Assembly: GCF_013282575.1 (NCBI RefSeq)
Contig: NZ_JAAAYE010000018.1
Span: 1-64,000, forward strand
Direction of reading: 5' to 3'
From: Paraburkholderia sp. NMBU_R16
Lineage (GTDB): Bacteria; Pseudomonadota; Gammaproteobacteria; Burkholderiales; Burkholderiaceae
DNA: 64,000 nt
In this document: positions 46,680-56,524 of the stretch, piece by piece
How the letters are laid out: every line of letters begins with the position of its first letter
How positions within the stretch are numbered: the stretch's first letter is position 1
The notes under the pieces: model-generated
Database searches by the model: none
What the model saw: the letters and a program-made list of their open reading frames with translations, nothing else
What the model was told of the DNA's origin: nothing
Position numbers and translations under genes: made by a program

Positions 46680-48791
46680 ATGCCCCGCCTTCCATCCCTT
46701 CGCCAAGAACTGAGCCTGACGCCCGGCGGCGCGACGCCGGACGGCGCCCCGACGTGGATGCTCCACGATCCGGCGGCGAATCGTTTCTTCCAGATCGGGT
46801 GGCCCGCGTTCGAGATGCTCTCGCGCTGGCCGCTCGACGATGCAAACGCGATCGTCGCTTCGGTCAACGCCGAGACGACGCTGAGCTTGACGATGGAGGA
46901 CTTCGAGTCGCTCGTACGGACGCTGCTTCATCAGAATCTTCTCGTCGCGACGAGCGCGGCCGACACGGGACGGCTCGCGAGCGCAGCCGCGGCGGGCAAG
47001 CTGTCGCACGCCATGTGGCTGCTCAAGCATTATTTGATGGTTCGCGTGCCACTGTGGCGGCCGATGCCTTTTCTGCGGCGCTTCGCGCGTTACGCCGAAC
47101 TCGCCTACCGCCCGGCGTTCTGGATCGGCGTCGCGGTTGCGGCGTTGATCGGGCTCGTGCTCGTGTCGCGACGCTGGGACGAATTCGTCCACACCTTCCA
47201 CGGCTACGCCGATCTACGCGGGCTTGCCGCGATCGCTCTCGCACTGGGCTGTGCCAAGGTGCTGCACGAGTTCGGTCATGCGTTCACCGCGCATCGCTAC
47301 GGCTGCCGCGTGCCGACGATGGGCGTCGCGCTGCTCGTCATGGTGCCGGTGCTCTACACCGATACCACCGAAGCCTGGAAGGTGCCGGGGCGTGCTGAGC
47401 GGTTGCGCATCGGCGCTGCCGGGATGCTGACCGAGCTTGCATTGGCCGCATTCGCCACGCTGGCCTGGAGCCTGTTGCCCGATGGACCGTTGCGCGCGGG
47501 CGCATTCCTGCTCGCAACGACGACCTGGATCGGCACGTTGACGATCAATGCAAGTCCGTTCATGCGCTTCGATGGCTATTTCTTGCTGTCCGATTGGCTC
47601 GACATGCCGAATCTGCACGATCGCGCGTTTGCGTTCGGCCGCTGGTGGATGCGCGAGCAACTGTTCGGTTTTGGCGATCCGCAACCCGAGCCGTGCGCAG
47701 CACGCCGCAGACGCTTTTTGATCGCGTTCTCGTTCGCGACCTGGCTCTATCGGCTCGTCGTCTTCTTTTCGATCGCGCTCGTCGTCTATCACGCTTTTTT
47801 CAAGGCGCTGGGCTTGATCCTCTTTTGCGTCGAATTCGGCTGGTTCATCGCACGGCCGATCGTGCGCGAAGTCATCGCCTGCTGGCATCGCCGTTCGGCG
47901 CTGCGTTGGTGCCGGCAGACCCGGCGTAGCGCGGCCCTCGGCGCGATCCTGTTTGCGCTTGTCGTGCTGCCATGGCACGGCGGTGTGGGCGCGCCGGCCG
48001 TGCTTGGGCCGCAGCGCGCGCAAGGCCTCTATGCTCCCGAGGCGGCTTACGCGAGCGGCGAGGCACCGATCGCCCGCGACGGTCAGCGCGTACATGCGGG
48101 TGACGTACTGGCCGTGCTGAGCTCGCCCGATCTGACGCATCGACTGCGAGCAGCACGAGCCGACGAAGCGTTGTTGCGCTGGCAGGTCGAGCAGCAGTCG
48201 TTCGATACGCGGCTACTCGAACAGGGTGTCGCGCTGCGGCGGCGCTGGGACGCTGCCCGCGAAACGGTGGCGGGGCTTTCGGCGCAAGTCGCGCAACTCA
48301 CGCTGCGTGCGCCGTTCGACGGTGTCGTGCAAACCGATGACGCGCTCGCGCCCGGTACCTGGCTGCCGCGCGGCGAGCATCTGTTCGACGTCGTCGGGCC
48401 GATGGGGGTGAAGGGCGAGGCGTTTGTCGGTGAAGACGATGCGGCGCGCATCGCGTCCGGCGAGCCGGTGACATTCGTTGCGTCGCTGCCCGAACGGGGT
48501 GCGCTGCACTGCCGCGTAACGGCCGTCGATCGCGTCAATCTTGCCGCGCTCGATGTGCCATCGCTGGCAAGCGTGTACGGCGGGCCGCTGCCGGTGCAGT
48601 CGCAGCCGGGCACGCATCAGCTCGTGCCGCTCGCGGCCACCTATCGCGTACGAATCGGCGCGTGCCCCGGGAACGAGGCGTGGCCGCGCGAGATCGTCGG
48701 CACCGCGACGATCGGCGCGGCGCGTCAAAGTTTTGCGTGGCGAGCGTTGAAGTGGCTTGCGGCCGTATTTGTGCGCGAGGGTGGCGCTTGA
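46680..48791 (+). CDS. PqqD-like / M50 metalloprotease / HlyD fusion
   Basis: A 703-residue fusion. Residues 1 to about 95 are a soluble winged-helix-like part (PTWMLHDPAANRFFQIGWPA, then a helical end) that resembles PqqD-like peptide-binding domains. Residues about 115-440 are a polytopic M50 site-2-protease core with HEFGH at 196-200 and NASPFMRFDGY (Asp298) as third ligand; both motifs are intact. The C-terminal about 250 residues are HlyD-like (GQRVHAGDVLAVLSSPDLTH and TLRAPFDGVVQTDDALAPG), separated by a coiled coil. It closes the adhesin operon and takes the place usually filled by an ABC transporter. Confidence 0.85.
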   Translation: MPRLPSLRQELSLTPGGATPDGAPTWMLHDPAANRFFQIGWPAFEMLSRWPLDDANAIVASVNAETTLSLTMEDFESLVRTLLHQNLLVATSAADTGRLASAAAAGKLSHAMWLLKHYLMVRVPLWRPMPFLRRFARYAELAYRPAFWIGVAVAALIGLVLVSRRWDEFVHTFHGYADLRGLAAIALALGCAKVLHEFGHAFTAHRYGCRVPTMGVALLVMVPVLYTDTTEAWKVPGRAERLRIGAAGMLTELALAAFATLAWSLLPDGPLRAGAFLLATTTWIGTLTINASPFMRFDGYFLLSDWLDMPNLHDRAFAFGRWWMREQLFGFGDPQPEPCAARRRRFLIAFSFATWLYRLVVFFSIALVVYHAFFKALGLILFCVEFGWFIARPIVREVIACWHRRSALRWCRQTRRSAALGAILFALVVLPWHGGVGAPAVLGPQRAQGLYAPEAAYASGEAPIARDGQRVHAGDVLAVLSSPDLTHRLRAARADEALLRWQVEQQSFDTRLLEQGVALRRRWDAARETVAGLSAQVAQLTLRAPFDGVVQTDDALAPGTWLPRGEHLFDVVGPMGVKGEAFVGEDDAARIASGEPVTFVASLPERGALHCRVTAVDRVNLAALDVPSLASVYGGPLPVQSQPGTHQLVPLAATYRVRIGACPGNEAWPREIVGTATIGAARQSFAWRALKWLAAVFVREGGA

Positions 48792-48850
48792 CGATGCGAT
48801 CGCCTTCCGTGGCGACCATCGTATGCCGAAGACGATCGCATGCTCGGCAG

Positions 48851-49228
48851 TTACTTCACCGAAAACGTATAACGTCCCTGTGTGCGATGCCCGTCCGCCG
48901 CAACGGCGACCCACACCACGGTGTACTTACCGGCCGCGAGTGTGCCGACCGAAACCGACATGTACTTCGGGTTCGCCGCATCGACAGCCGACTTGCCGCT
49001 GACGACGGACTTGCCTTGTGCATTGGTCACATCGATCGAACTGAGCGCCGGTTCGAGACGGTCGTCGAAATCGATGGCAACTTTGTTGATCGTCGCCGTG
49101 ATGGTGGCGCCGGCGGCGGGCTCCTGACGAGTCGGCCTGGCGTGAGCGAACGCGAGCGAGGCGGCGGCAAGCGTCAGTGCGGCGGCGGCAATGTGCGCCG
49201 CGGAAACGATCGATAGATGCTTCTTCAT
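48851..49228 (-). CDS. copC: CopC-family copper resistance protein
   Basis: A 125-residue periplasmic copper-binding protein: signal peptide, then mature HARPTRQEPAAGATI with the N-terminal His. The Cu(II) ligands are completed by VAVAADGHRTQGRYTFSV near the end. The CopC beta-sandwich length is right. ATG 49228 is chosen; the upstream in-frame part is not signal-like. No copD gene lies beside it. It is convergent with the M50 gene. Confidence 0.9.
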   Translation of the reverse strand: MKKHLSIVSAAHIAAAALTLAAASLAFAHARPTRQEPAAGATITATINKVAIDFDDRLEPALSSIDVTNAQGKSVVSGKSAVDAANPKYMSVSVGTLAAGKYTVVWVAVAADGHRTQGRYTFSVK

Positions 49229-49474
49229 ATCCTCAGTGACCTTCAATGCAGTGCAAGGCGGGCGCGTGACTAGGGCTCCGATCCTAGCCGATCGGTCGTA
49301 GTGTCGCAAACGAGGCATGCCACACCATCGGGGGCACGCGAAAATGCATGTGATAGCCTACACATCGTTCTCCTGCCATATCGGACGTCGCTCGCGTTGC
49401 TCACGTTGCTCACGTCGCGCACATTGCGCACGCTGGCCGTTGCCGTTGCGATGAAAAGACAAAAAGAGGAACAC

Positions 49475-52321
49475 ATGCGCTGGATCTTTGGGGTGGTGGG
49501 CCTGGTGATCGGCTCGGCGATGGCGCGGCTTGTCGGTGCCTCGGATGTGAGCGGGGCGATAGTGGGAGCGCTGGCCGGCTTCATGTTCGGCGTGTGGCTC
49601 CGCCGGGCATCGCCGGCGCAAACAACCGCTGACGCGGGCGCGGAAAAAGCGCTCGACGGTTCGACACCGCTCGCTGCGCGCGTCGAGCAGCTCGAACGCC
49701 AGGTCGCCGCGTTGACGCAGGAACTCGCGCGGCTGCATTCGACCGAGGCGCAACCCCCTCAGGTGTCTCCCATCGCGCAGCCGCTTCCCGGCGACGCTGT
49801 CGCCGCGCAGACGACAGGAGCGCCTGTCGGGCCCTCCGATTCCGGCACGCCGCCGCTCTCCCGTGACGACGCAAGCGAAGTTCAGCCCGGCATCGCGGCG
49901 ATGTCCGCGCCCATGCCCGGCGAGCGCAATGAGCAGACCGTTCCGGCCGCACCGACGGTCTTCGAGCGAGCAGTGCGAGCGGCGCGTGATTGGCTCGTCG
50001 GCGGTAACACGGTAGTGCGGGTGGGCATCATCGTCCTCTTTTTCGGCGTGGCGTTCCTGCTCAAATATGCGGCCGACAACGCGATGCTGCCAGTCGAGTT
50101 CCGCCTCGCGGGTGTCGCGCTCGGCGCCGTCGTGCTGCTCATACTGGGCTGGCGTATCGGCCCGCGGCGCGGTGCTTATGGCCTCGTGCTGCAAGGCGGC
50201 GGTATCGGTGTGCTGTACCTGACGGTGTTTGCGGCGACCAAGCTTTACGGGCTGCTGCCCGCCAGTGCGGCGTTCCCATTGATGGTCGTCATTTGTGCCC
50301 TGGGTGTGTTTCTGGCTGTACGCCAGGACGCGCCCGCGCTTGCGTTTCTCGCGAGTGGGGGCGGCTTCCTGGCGCCGGTGCTGATTTCGACAGGTGGCGG
50401 CAGTCACGTCGTTCTGTTCAGTTATTACGCACTGCTCGATGCCGGTATCTTCGCCATCGCCTGGTTCAAGGCTTGGCGCCCGCTCAATTTGCTCGGCTTT
50501 ACGTTCACTTTCGCCATCGGTACAGCCTGGGGAGTGACGTCGTACCGGCCTGAATTGCTCGCGAGCACCGAGCCGTTTCTGATCCTCTTCTTTCTGATGT
50601 ACGTCGGTATCGCACTGCTTTATGCGATGCGCCGCGAACTCGCGATCCAGCATTACGTCGACGGCACACTCGTATTCGCCACCCCCATCGTCGTGCTCGG
50701 TTTGCAGGCTGCGCTGATGAGGCACATCCCATTCGGCCTTGCCTGGAGCGCGGTCGCGCTCAGCGCTTTCTACCTGATCGTGGCCGCGTGGCTCGCGCGT
50801 CGGCGCGAGCGATTGGCGTTGCTGTTTCAGTCCGCGGCGGCCATTGGCGTCATCTTCGCCACGCTCGCTATTCCACTCGCGTTCAGCGGACCGACGACGA
50901 GCGCGGCCTGGGCGGTCGAAGGCGCCGCCGTCACCTGGCTCGGCGTGCGTCAACGGCGCTACTTGCCGCTTGCTTTCGGGCTTCTCATGCAGCTAGCGGC
51001 AGCCGGCGCATTTTTAGTGAGTCAGCTTTTCGCAAGAGCACCCGCTACGCCGGTGCTGAATGGCGCCTATCTGGCGACATTGCTGATTGCGGCGGGCGGC
51101 GTTTTCACCGGTTGGCAGCTGCATGGGCGCGACGAAGGGCGCGCGTGGCGTCCGTGGACCGGGCAACTGGGCCTCGCGGCGGCGATCTGGGGGCTCGTCT
51201 GGTGGATCGGCGGCGGAGCGGACGAGATCGCGGCCTACGCGCAAACGCATGCCGTCGGGGCGCCACAGCGTTTCGCTATCGATGCCTCGATACTTTTTGC
51301 CGTGCTGACAGCCTGGTTCGCGCATGCGCTTCGCCGCGTGCTTGCATGGCCCGCGGCGCGATGGCCCGCACTGGCGCTTGCGCCGGTACTGGCGTGGCTT
51401 TCTCTCGCCGCGCTGGGCTTGAACGGGGCGCCGCTCACGGGTCTCGGGGCGATTGCGTGGCCGACTGCATTTGTTTTGGGATATCTGCTGCTATGGCGCG
51501 AGCAAAGCGATGCGCCTGGCTGGACTGCGGATGCGCTGCATACGGTGATGTTCTGGGTGCTCTGCTGTGTGCTCGCCCAGCAAGCGTATTGGCGTTTGCG
51601 CACGTACGTGCCCGAGGGTGCCTGGAGTTGGAGCGCGTGGGCATACGGCGTCGGCATGGCGGTTTTACTCGTGTCGGCCGTCGGGACACGCTTGCGTTGG
51701 CCCATCGGGCGATTCGCGCGTGCCTATCAGCTCTGGGCGGCCGGGCCGCTTGCCGCACTGCTCTGGGTATGGACCCTGGTTAGTTTGCAAAGCGATGGCA
51801 GCGCGGCGCCGTTGCCGTGGCTGCCGCTATTCAATCCACTCGATGTCGCGCAGATGCTCGTGTTCGGTGCGATGGCGGCATGGCTGCGGCGCGCGTCGAC
51901 ATTCGGTTTTGCGTTACCGTCCCGCGTGTTCGCTTACGCGACACTGGCCACGGGATTTCTCTGGCTCAACGCGTTGCTGTTGCGCGCGCTTCATCATTGG
52001 ATCGGTCTGCCGTACAGCCTCGGCGAAATGGCGCGCTCCACGTTGGCGCAAGCCTGCGTCTCGATCCTCTGGACGGTGAGCGCGCTTGCCATGACCATCT
52101 GGGCCACGCACAAGGGCGCACGCGCGGTCTGGTTCGTAGCGGCCGGCCTGCTCGCCTTGACCGTCTTGAAGCTGTTCGTGTTCGACTTGTCGCACGTTCA
52201 GGGGCTCGAGCGCATCGTGTCGTTCATCGGGATAGGCGTGATGCTGCTGTTGATCGGCTACTTTTCGCCGCTGCCGCCGAAAGTTTCGGATCACGAAACA
52301 ACGGGAGGGAACCTCACGTGA
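49475..52321 (+). CDS. DUF2339 multi-pass membrane protein
   Basis: A 948-residue protein with about two dozen predicted transmembrane helices. The N-terminus MRWIFGVVGLVIGSAMARL is followed by a coiled coil (VEQLERQVAALTQELARL) and a Pro-rich linker. The DUF2339 body begins VRVGIIVLFFGVAFLLKYAA. The ATG at 49475 has AGAGGA five bases upstream. The family is of unknown function in the cell envelope. It overlaps the following DUF3999 gene by four bases (GTGA), so the two products probably work together. Confidence 0.9.
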   Translation: MRWIFGVVGLVIGSAMARLVGASDVSGAIVGALAGFMFGVWLRRASPAQTTADAGAEKALDGSTPLAARVEQLERQVAALTQELARLHSTEAQPPQVSPIAQPLPGDAVAAQTTGAPVGPSDSGTPPLSRDDASEVQPGIAAMSAPMPGERNEQTVPAAPTVFERAVRAARDWLVGGNTVVRVGIIVLFFGVAFLLKYAADNAMLPVEFRLAGVALGAVVLLILGWRIGPRRGAYGLVLQGGGIGVLYLTVFAATKLYGLLPASAAFPLMVVICALGVFLAVRQDAPALAFLASGGGFLAPVLISTGGGSHVVLFSYYALLDAGIFAIAWFKAWRPLNLLGFTFTFAIGTAWGVTSYRPELLASTEPFLILFFLMYVGIALLYAMRRELAIQHYVDGTLVFATPIVVLGLQAALMRHIPFGLAWSAVALSAFYLIVAAWLARRRERLALLFQSAAAIGVIFATLAIPLAFSGPTTSAAWAVEGAAVTWLGVRQRRYLPLAFGLLMQLAAAGAFLVSQLFARAPATPVLNGAYLATLLIAAGGVFTGWQLHGRDEGRAWRPWTGQLGLAAAIWGLVWWIGGGADEIAAYAQTHAVGAPQRFAIDASILFAVLTAWFAHALRRVLAWPAARWPALALAPVLAWLSLAALGLNGAPLTGLGAIAWPTAFVLGYLLLWREQSDAPGWTADALHTVMFWVLCCVLAQQAYWRLRTYVPEGAWSWSAWAYGVGMAVLLVSAVGTRLRWPIGRFARAYQLWAAGPLAALLWVWTLVSLQSDGSAAPLPWLPLFNPLDVAQMLVFGAMAAWLRRASTFGFALPSRVFAYATLATGFLWLNALLLRALHHWIGLPYSLGEMARSTLAQACVSILWTVSALAMTIWATHKGARAVWFVAAGLLALTVLKLFVFDLSHVQGLERIVSFIGIGVMLLLIGYFSPLPPKVSDHETTGGNLT

Positions 52322-53670
52322 AGCGTTTCGTTGCAGGCTGCGGCGCGGCGGTTCTCACGGCGTTCGCCATTGGGCTGCCGGTTGCGGCGCAAGCTGCGCC
52401 AACGCCGTTCATGCATCGCTTTGCGCTCGAATTCGACGGCAGCGCGCCGTACTACGTGCTTGCCGTGCCGCCGGCCGTTTATGTCGCGAGCCGGCGATCC
52501 GATCTCGGGGATGTGCGTGTGTTCAATGGAGCAGGCGAGCCCGTGCCTTATTCGCTCGATGCTCCCGTGGCCCATCAGGCGCCGACGCTGCGTCCGGTCA
52601 ACTGGTTTCCCTTGCCGGCCGCCGCTGCGAACGCGCCCGCCGCAACGGCCGGCGTATCCATCGCACAGGATGGGACATTGCGCCTCACCACGGCCGCAGC
52701 GAACGCGGGCGCGCGCGATGCGGACCTGCTCGATATCGGTTCTGCCGCACAGCACGTGGGCGCGCTTGTCATCCATGTGCGGGAGGACAGCTACCAAGGA
52801 CGCGTGCATGTCGATGCCAGCGCCGATCTGCAAAGCTGGCGCGCAGTGGCCGATGCCTCGATTCTCGAGGCCAATCACAACGGCGAGCGTCTTGCGCAGG
52901 AACGCATCGCGCTCGATAACCTCGGGCAGAGAGAGCGCTATTTGCGGCTTCGGTGGCTTGGCGGCGGCCCGCAGATCGCATCGGTCGACGTCGAGCTTTA
53001 TCCCGATGAAGCCCGCCCATCCGATGGCGCGCGCCAATGGCGCGAGGGCCTCGTCGCCCATGCGGGCAAAACTGCGGGCGAATATCTGTTCGAAACGGGC
53101 GGCGCCTACCCGGTCGACCGCCTCAGAATCGATGTGCCGCAACTGAATACGGTGGCGCAAGCCACCGTCTACTCGCGCCCGAACGGCGATGTGCCGTGGC
53201 GCGAGATTGCGCACGCGCTGCTTTTTCGCGTCGCGCAACACGGTGAAGCGCGCAATCCGCCTTTGGAATTCGCGCCGGATACGGATGGTCAATGGCGAAT
53301 CGTCGTCGACATGCGCAACGGCGGACTGGGCAACGGCACGCCGAGCGCGGCAGTGGGCTGGCAACCGGCACGGCTCACGTTCGTTGCTCGCGGCGCCGGA
53401 CCGTTCTCGCTTGGCGTCGGCAATGCGCGCGTTGCTGGGGCTGCCGCGCCGCGCGACGACATCCTCGTGGGGGGCGAGGGCGGGGCGGGTGTCAAGCCGG
53501 CACACCTGGGCGCGCCACTGCCGGTCGACGAGAATGAAGCGCGGCGAGCCGCCGGCAATGCCGACTCAACGCGCCGATACGTGCTCTGGGGCGCGTTGCT
53601 ATTGGCCGTCGCCGTGCTCGCCGCGATGGCTTGGCGCCTCTTGCGGCCGCAAGATACGGCGCGGTCGTGA
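52318..53670 (+). CDS. DUF3999 family envelope protein
   Basis: A 450-residue protein with a signal peptide (cut near AAQAAP), a large periplasmic beta-rich part (residues about 25-420) and one C-terminal transmembrane segment (YVLWGALLLAVAVLAAMAWR). The start is GTG 52318, overlapping the DUF2339 stop. DUF3999 and DUF2339 genes are commonly adjacent. Function is unknown; an envelope complex with the DUF2339 protein is inferred from coupling. Confidence 0.87.
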   Translation: MKRFVAGCGAAVLTAFAIGLPVAAQAAPTPFMHRFALEFDGSAPYYVLAVPPAVYVASRRSDLGDVRVFNGAGEPVPYSLDAPVAHQAPTLRPVNWFPLPAAAANAPAATAGVSIAQDGTLRLTTAAANAGARDADLLDIGSAAQHVGALVIHVREDSYQGRVHVDASADLQSWRAVADASILEANHNGERLAQERIALDNLGQRERYLRLRWLGGGPQIASVDVELYPDEARPSDGARQWREGLVAHAGKTAGEYLFETGGAYPVDRLRIDVPQLNTVAQATVYSRPNGDVPWREIAHALLFRVAQHGEARNPPLEFAPDTDGQWRIVVDMRNGGLGNGTPSAAVGWQPARLTFVARGAGPFSLGVGNARVAGAAAPRDDILVGGEGGAGVKPAHLGAPLPVDENEARRAAGNADSTRRYVLWGALLLAVAVLAAMAWRLLRPQDTARS

Positions 53671-53874
53671 CGCTCGCCAGTGCCGACGATCGGCACGCCT
53701 GACGTTTCGCAGTGCCAACGCGAGAGCTTTCTTTCAGTGTGCTTACATGCTATAGATGCGCGTGGTCCGGGTCTTGCAAGACTCTTTAGCGTGCTCGCCC
53801 GCGACGACTATTTGACTCGCTCGCCGGTTAGGGCGAAGCTACGCACCGGCATTTCTTCCGCCCATCGGATATTC

Positions 53875-54381
53875 ATGAGTTCATCGCTGACAGTTCGCCG
53901 TATTGCTGCCGACCAGGGCCCAACACTGCGCGAATTGCGCACCGCGGCGTTACGCGAAGCGCCCTACGCGTTCGGGCAGACGCTCGAGGAGGCGCTCCAC
54001 GAACAGACCGAAACGTTCGAAGCGATCGCCGCCCGCCATGCCGGATCCGACACCTCCACATCTTTCATTCTCTACACGGAAGGTTACCCGGCGGGGCTGA
54101 TCGGCGCTTACTTCGACGACGGGCACAAGGCGTTCGTCTGCGCGCTATGGGTCGCGCCGGCCGTGCGCCATTTGCGCGGTGGGGAGTTGCTGGTCAATAC
54201 GGCGAGCGAATGGCTCGCCGAGCGCGGCGCCGACGAAATCCACGCGTGGGTGACCGATATCAACCGCAACGCGATGCGGTTTTACGAACGTCTCGGCTTC
54301 GGGCCGACGGGCGACCACGCACGCATGCCGCGTGAACCGGAAGCGTGGGAAACGCTGCTGGTGCGGCACGTCAAGCGCTGA
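53875..54381 (+). CDS. GNAT family N-acetyltransferase
   Basis: A 168-residue acetyltransferase. The acetyl-CoA loop is not canonical ([22 protein letters not shown]), but the C-terminal core [20 protein letters not shown] is clearly GNAT. ATG 53875 is used. It lies alone on the plus strand 170 bases before minC. The substrate is unknown. Confidence 0.85.
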   Translation: MSSSLTVRRIAADQGPTLRELRTAALREAPYAFGQTLEEALHEQTETFEAIAARHAGSDTSTSFILYTEGYPAGLIGAYFDDGHKAFVCALWVAPAVRHLRGGELLVNTASEWLAERGADEIHAWVTDINRNAMRFYERLGFGPTGDHARMPREPEAWETLLVRHVKR

Positions 54382-54551
54382 GTGCGCCCCATCCTGCCTC
54401 CTACGGCATCTCCTTCGGAAGTGGCTCTGACGGCGTGTGCACCGTTCGCCGCCAGGCCATTCCCGCCACCGCGGCCCTTCCTCGTAGCGGAAAAATCGTC
54501 GCCGCACGCGCGGACCCCTGTAAAATACGCAAAATTTTTTGCCTCAACGCT

Positions 54552-55292
54552 ATGTCGCTGAATAAATCGCCATTCTTCGAACTACGCAGCGGCTCGGTCG
54601 ATACGCTCTTGTTCGTCGTCAAGACGACCGACCTCGATGCGCTGAAGAGCGAGCTCACGCGGCGCTTCGAGGCGACTCCCGAATTCTTCGCGGGCGATGT
54701 CGTCGCCATCGATGTACGGCGCTTGGCCGATGACGAGCGCGTGCCGCTCGACGAACTGACGGCGCTGCTGGGAGAAGTCAGAATGCGCGCGCTCGGCGTC
54801 GTTGCCGCGCCGCATCAGGCCGAGTGGGCCGCTCGCGGCGGGCTGCCTTTGCTCGAAGCGCGCGACCGGCGCGCAGCGCCTTCGAAGGGCGAGCAGGCAG
54901 GCGCCGCCGCGCCGCAGCCTGCGGACGTTGCAGCGCCAGTGCCGCCGCAGGTTGCCGCGTCGGCGCTCGTCATCGACAAACCGCTGCGCTCGGGGCAGCA
55001 AATCTATGCGAAGGGCGATCTCATCGTGCTCGGGCTCGTGAGCTACGGCGCGGAAGTGATCGCCGAAGGCAACATCCATATTTACGCACCGCTACGCGGG
55101 CGGGCACTCGCCGGCGTCCACGGCAATCACGACGCGCGGATTTTCTGCACGTGTCTCGAACCGGAACTGATTTCGATCGCAGGCATCTATCGGACGTCGG
55201 AAAACCCGTTGCCGCCCGAATTATTGGGCAAGTCGGTGCAAATCCGGCTTGCCGACGAACGACTGATCATCGAGCCGCTGCGGCTCACGTGA
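54552..55292 (+). CDS. minC: Septum site-determining protein MinC
   Basis: A 246-residue inhibitor of FtsZ polymerisation. The N-terminal domain ([20 protein letters not shown]) binds FtsZ. A linker of about 50 residues follows, and the C-terminal right-handed beta-helix ([18 protein letters not shown] and [16 protein letters not shown]) binds MinD. The start is ATG 54552. It is the first gene of minCDE. A possible -10 (TAAAAT) lies about 25 bases upstream. Confidence 0.95.
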   Translation: MSLNKSPFFELRSGSVDTLLFVVKTTDLDALKSELTRRFEATPEFFAGDVVAIDVRRLADDERVPLDELTALLGEVRMRALGVVAAPHQAEWAARGGLPLLEARDRRAAPSKGEQAGAAAPQPADVAAPVPPQVAASALVIDKPLRSGQQIYAKGDLIVLGLVSYGAEVIAEGNIHIYAPLRGRALAGVHGNHDARIFCTCLEPELISIAGIYRTSENPLPPELLGKSVQIRLADERLIIEPLRLT

Positions 55293-55354
55293 GATGTGCG
55301 ATACGCATCGCGCATGCCTCATCGACTCAATTGACGAACACAGGGTAAGGGGAA

Positions 55355-56167
55355 ATGGCAAAAATCGTTGTGGTGACTTCGGGCAAAGGCGGCGTGGGCA
55401 AGACCACGACGAGCGCGAGCTTCGCGTCGGGCCTCGCACTGAGGGGCTTCAAGACGGCCGTGATCGATTTCGACGTCGGCCTGCGCAATCTCGACCTCAT
55501 CATGGGCTGCGAGCGCCGCGTCGTGTACGACTTCATCAACGTGATCCAGGGTGAGGCGAACCTCAACCAGGCGCTCATCAAGGACAAGAAGTGCGAAAAC
55601 CTCTTCGTCCTGCCCGCGTCGCAAACGCGCGACAAGGATGCGCTCACGCTCGAAGGTGTGGAGAAGGTCATCAACGATCTGAGCGGCATGGGCTTCGACT
55701 ACATCGTCTGCGACTCCCCGGCCGGAATCGAATCGGGTGCGTTGCTCGCCATGCATTTTGCCGATGAGGCACTCGTGGTGACGAATCCCGAAGTGTCGTC
55801 GGTGCGCGATTCCGACCGTATTCTCGGCATCCTTTCCTCGAAAACGAAGCGCGCCATCGAGGGCAAGGATCCGATCAAGGAACATCTGCTCATCACGCGC
55901 TACAACCCGAAGCGTGTGAGCGAAGGAGAAATGCTTTCGCTGTCCGATATTCAGGAGATCCTGCGTATCGAACTGATCGGCGTGGTGCCCGAATCGGAGG
56001 CGGTGCTGCACGCCTCGAACCAGGGCTTGCCGGCCGTGCACATGGACGGCACCGACGTGGCCGAGTCGTACAAGGATATCGTTGCGCGCTTTCTGGGCGA
56101 GGAAAAGGCGTTGCGCTTTACCGATTATCAGAAGCCGGGGCTTTTGCAGCGCCTCTTCGGCAAGTAA
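55355..56167 (+). CDS. minD: Septum site-determining ATPase MinD
   Basis: A 270-residue ParA/MinD ATPase that recruits MinC to the membrane. The deviant Walker A is KGGVGKTTTSASFA, Walker B lies near VICDSPAGIESGALL-type sequence, and a C-terminal amphipathic helix (YQKPGLLQRLFGK) anchors it to the membrane. AAGGGG precedes the ATG. Standard length. Confidence 0.97.
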   Translation: MAKIVVVTSGKGGVGKTTTSASFASGLALRGFKTAVIDFDVGLRNLDLIMGCERRVVYDFINVIQGEANLNQALIKDKKCENLFVLPASQTRDKDALTLEGVEKVINDLSGMGFDYIVCDSPAGIESGALLAMHFADEALVVTNPEVSSVRDSDRILGILSSKTKRAIEGKDPIKEHLLITRYNPKRVSEGEMLSLSDIQEILRIELIGVVPESEAVLHASNQGLPAVHMDGTDVAESYKDIVARFLGEEKALRFTDYQKPGLLQRLFGK

Positions 56168-56179
56168 GCGGAGCACGCC

Positions 56180-56434
56180 ATGTCGATACTTTCCTTTTTG
56201 CTCGGCGAAAAGAAGAAGTCCGCGGCGGTCGCGAAAGAGCGGCTGCAACTCATCATTGCTCACGAACGCGGCGGTGGGCACGCGCCGGCCGATTATCTGC
56301 CGGCGCTGCAGCGTGAACTCGTCGCGGTCATTTCGAAGTACGTCAAAATTTCGGACGACGATATCCGCGTGAGCCTCGAACGGCAAGACGATCTCGAAGT
56401 CCTCGAAGTCAAAATCGAAATCCCTCAGACTTGA
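56180..56434 (+). CDS. minE: Cell-division topological specificity factor MinE
   Basis: An 84-residue protein that stimulates MinD ATPase and drives pole-to-pole oscillation. [20 protein letters not shown] carries the membrane and MinD-binding region, and the C-terminal part is the dimer domain. It lies 12 bases after minD. Confidence 0.96.
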   Translation: MSILSFLLGEKKKSAAVAKERLQLIIAHERGGGHAPADYLPALQRELVAVISKYVKISDDDIRVSLERQDDLEVLEVKIEIPQT

Positions 56435-56524
56435 ACGCGATGCGGGCGTCCGACGTCCGCATCGCCATCGCCGCTGCGCAACTTGTGTGGCTTGCTCATC
56501 TCCCCGGTTTTGCGCGGTTGTCGA

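Noticed and set aside
48793-48841. A 9-bp inverted repeat between the M50 gene and copC as terminator
   Set aside because: The loop is 27 bases and there is no T-run, so it is not a convincing terminator.
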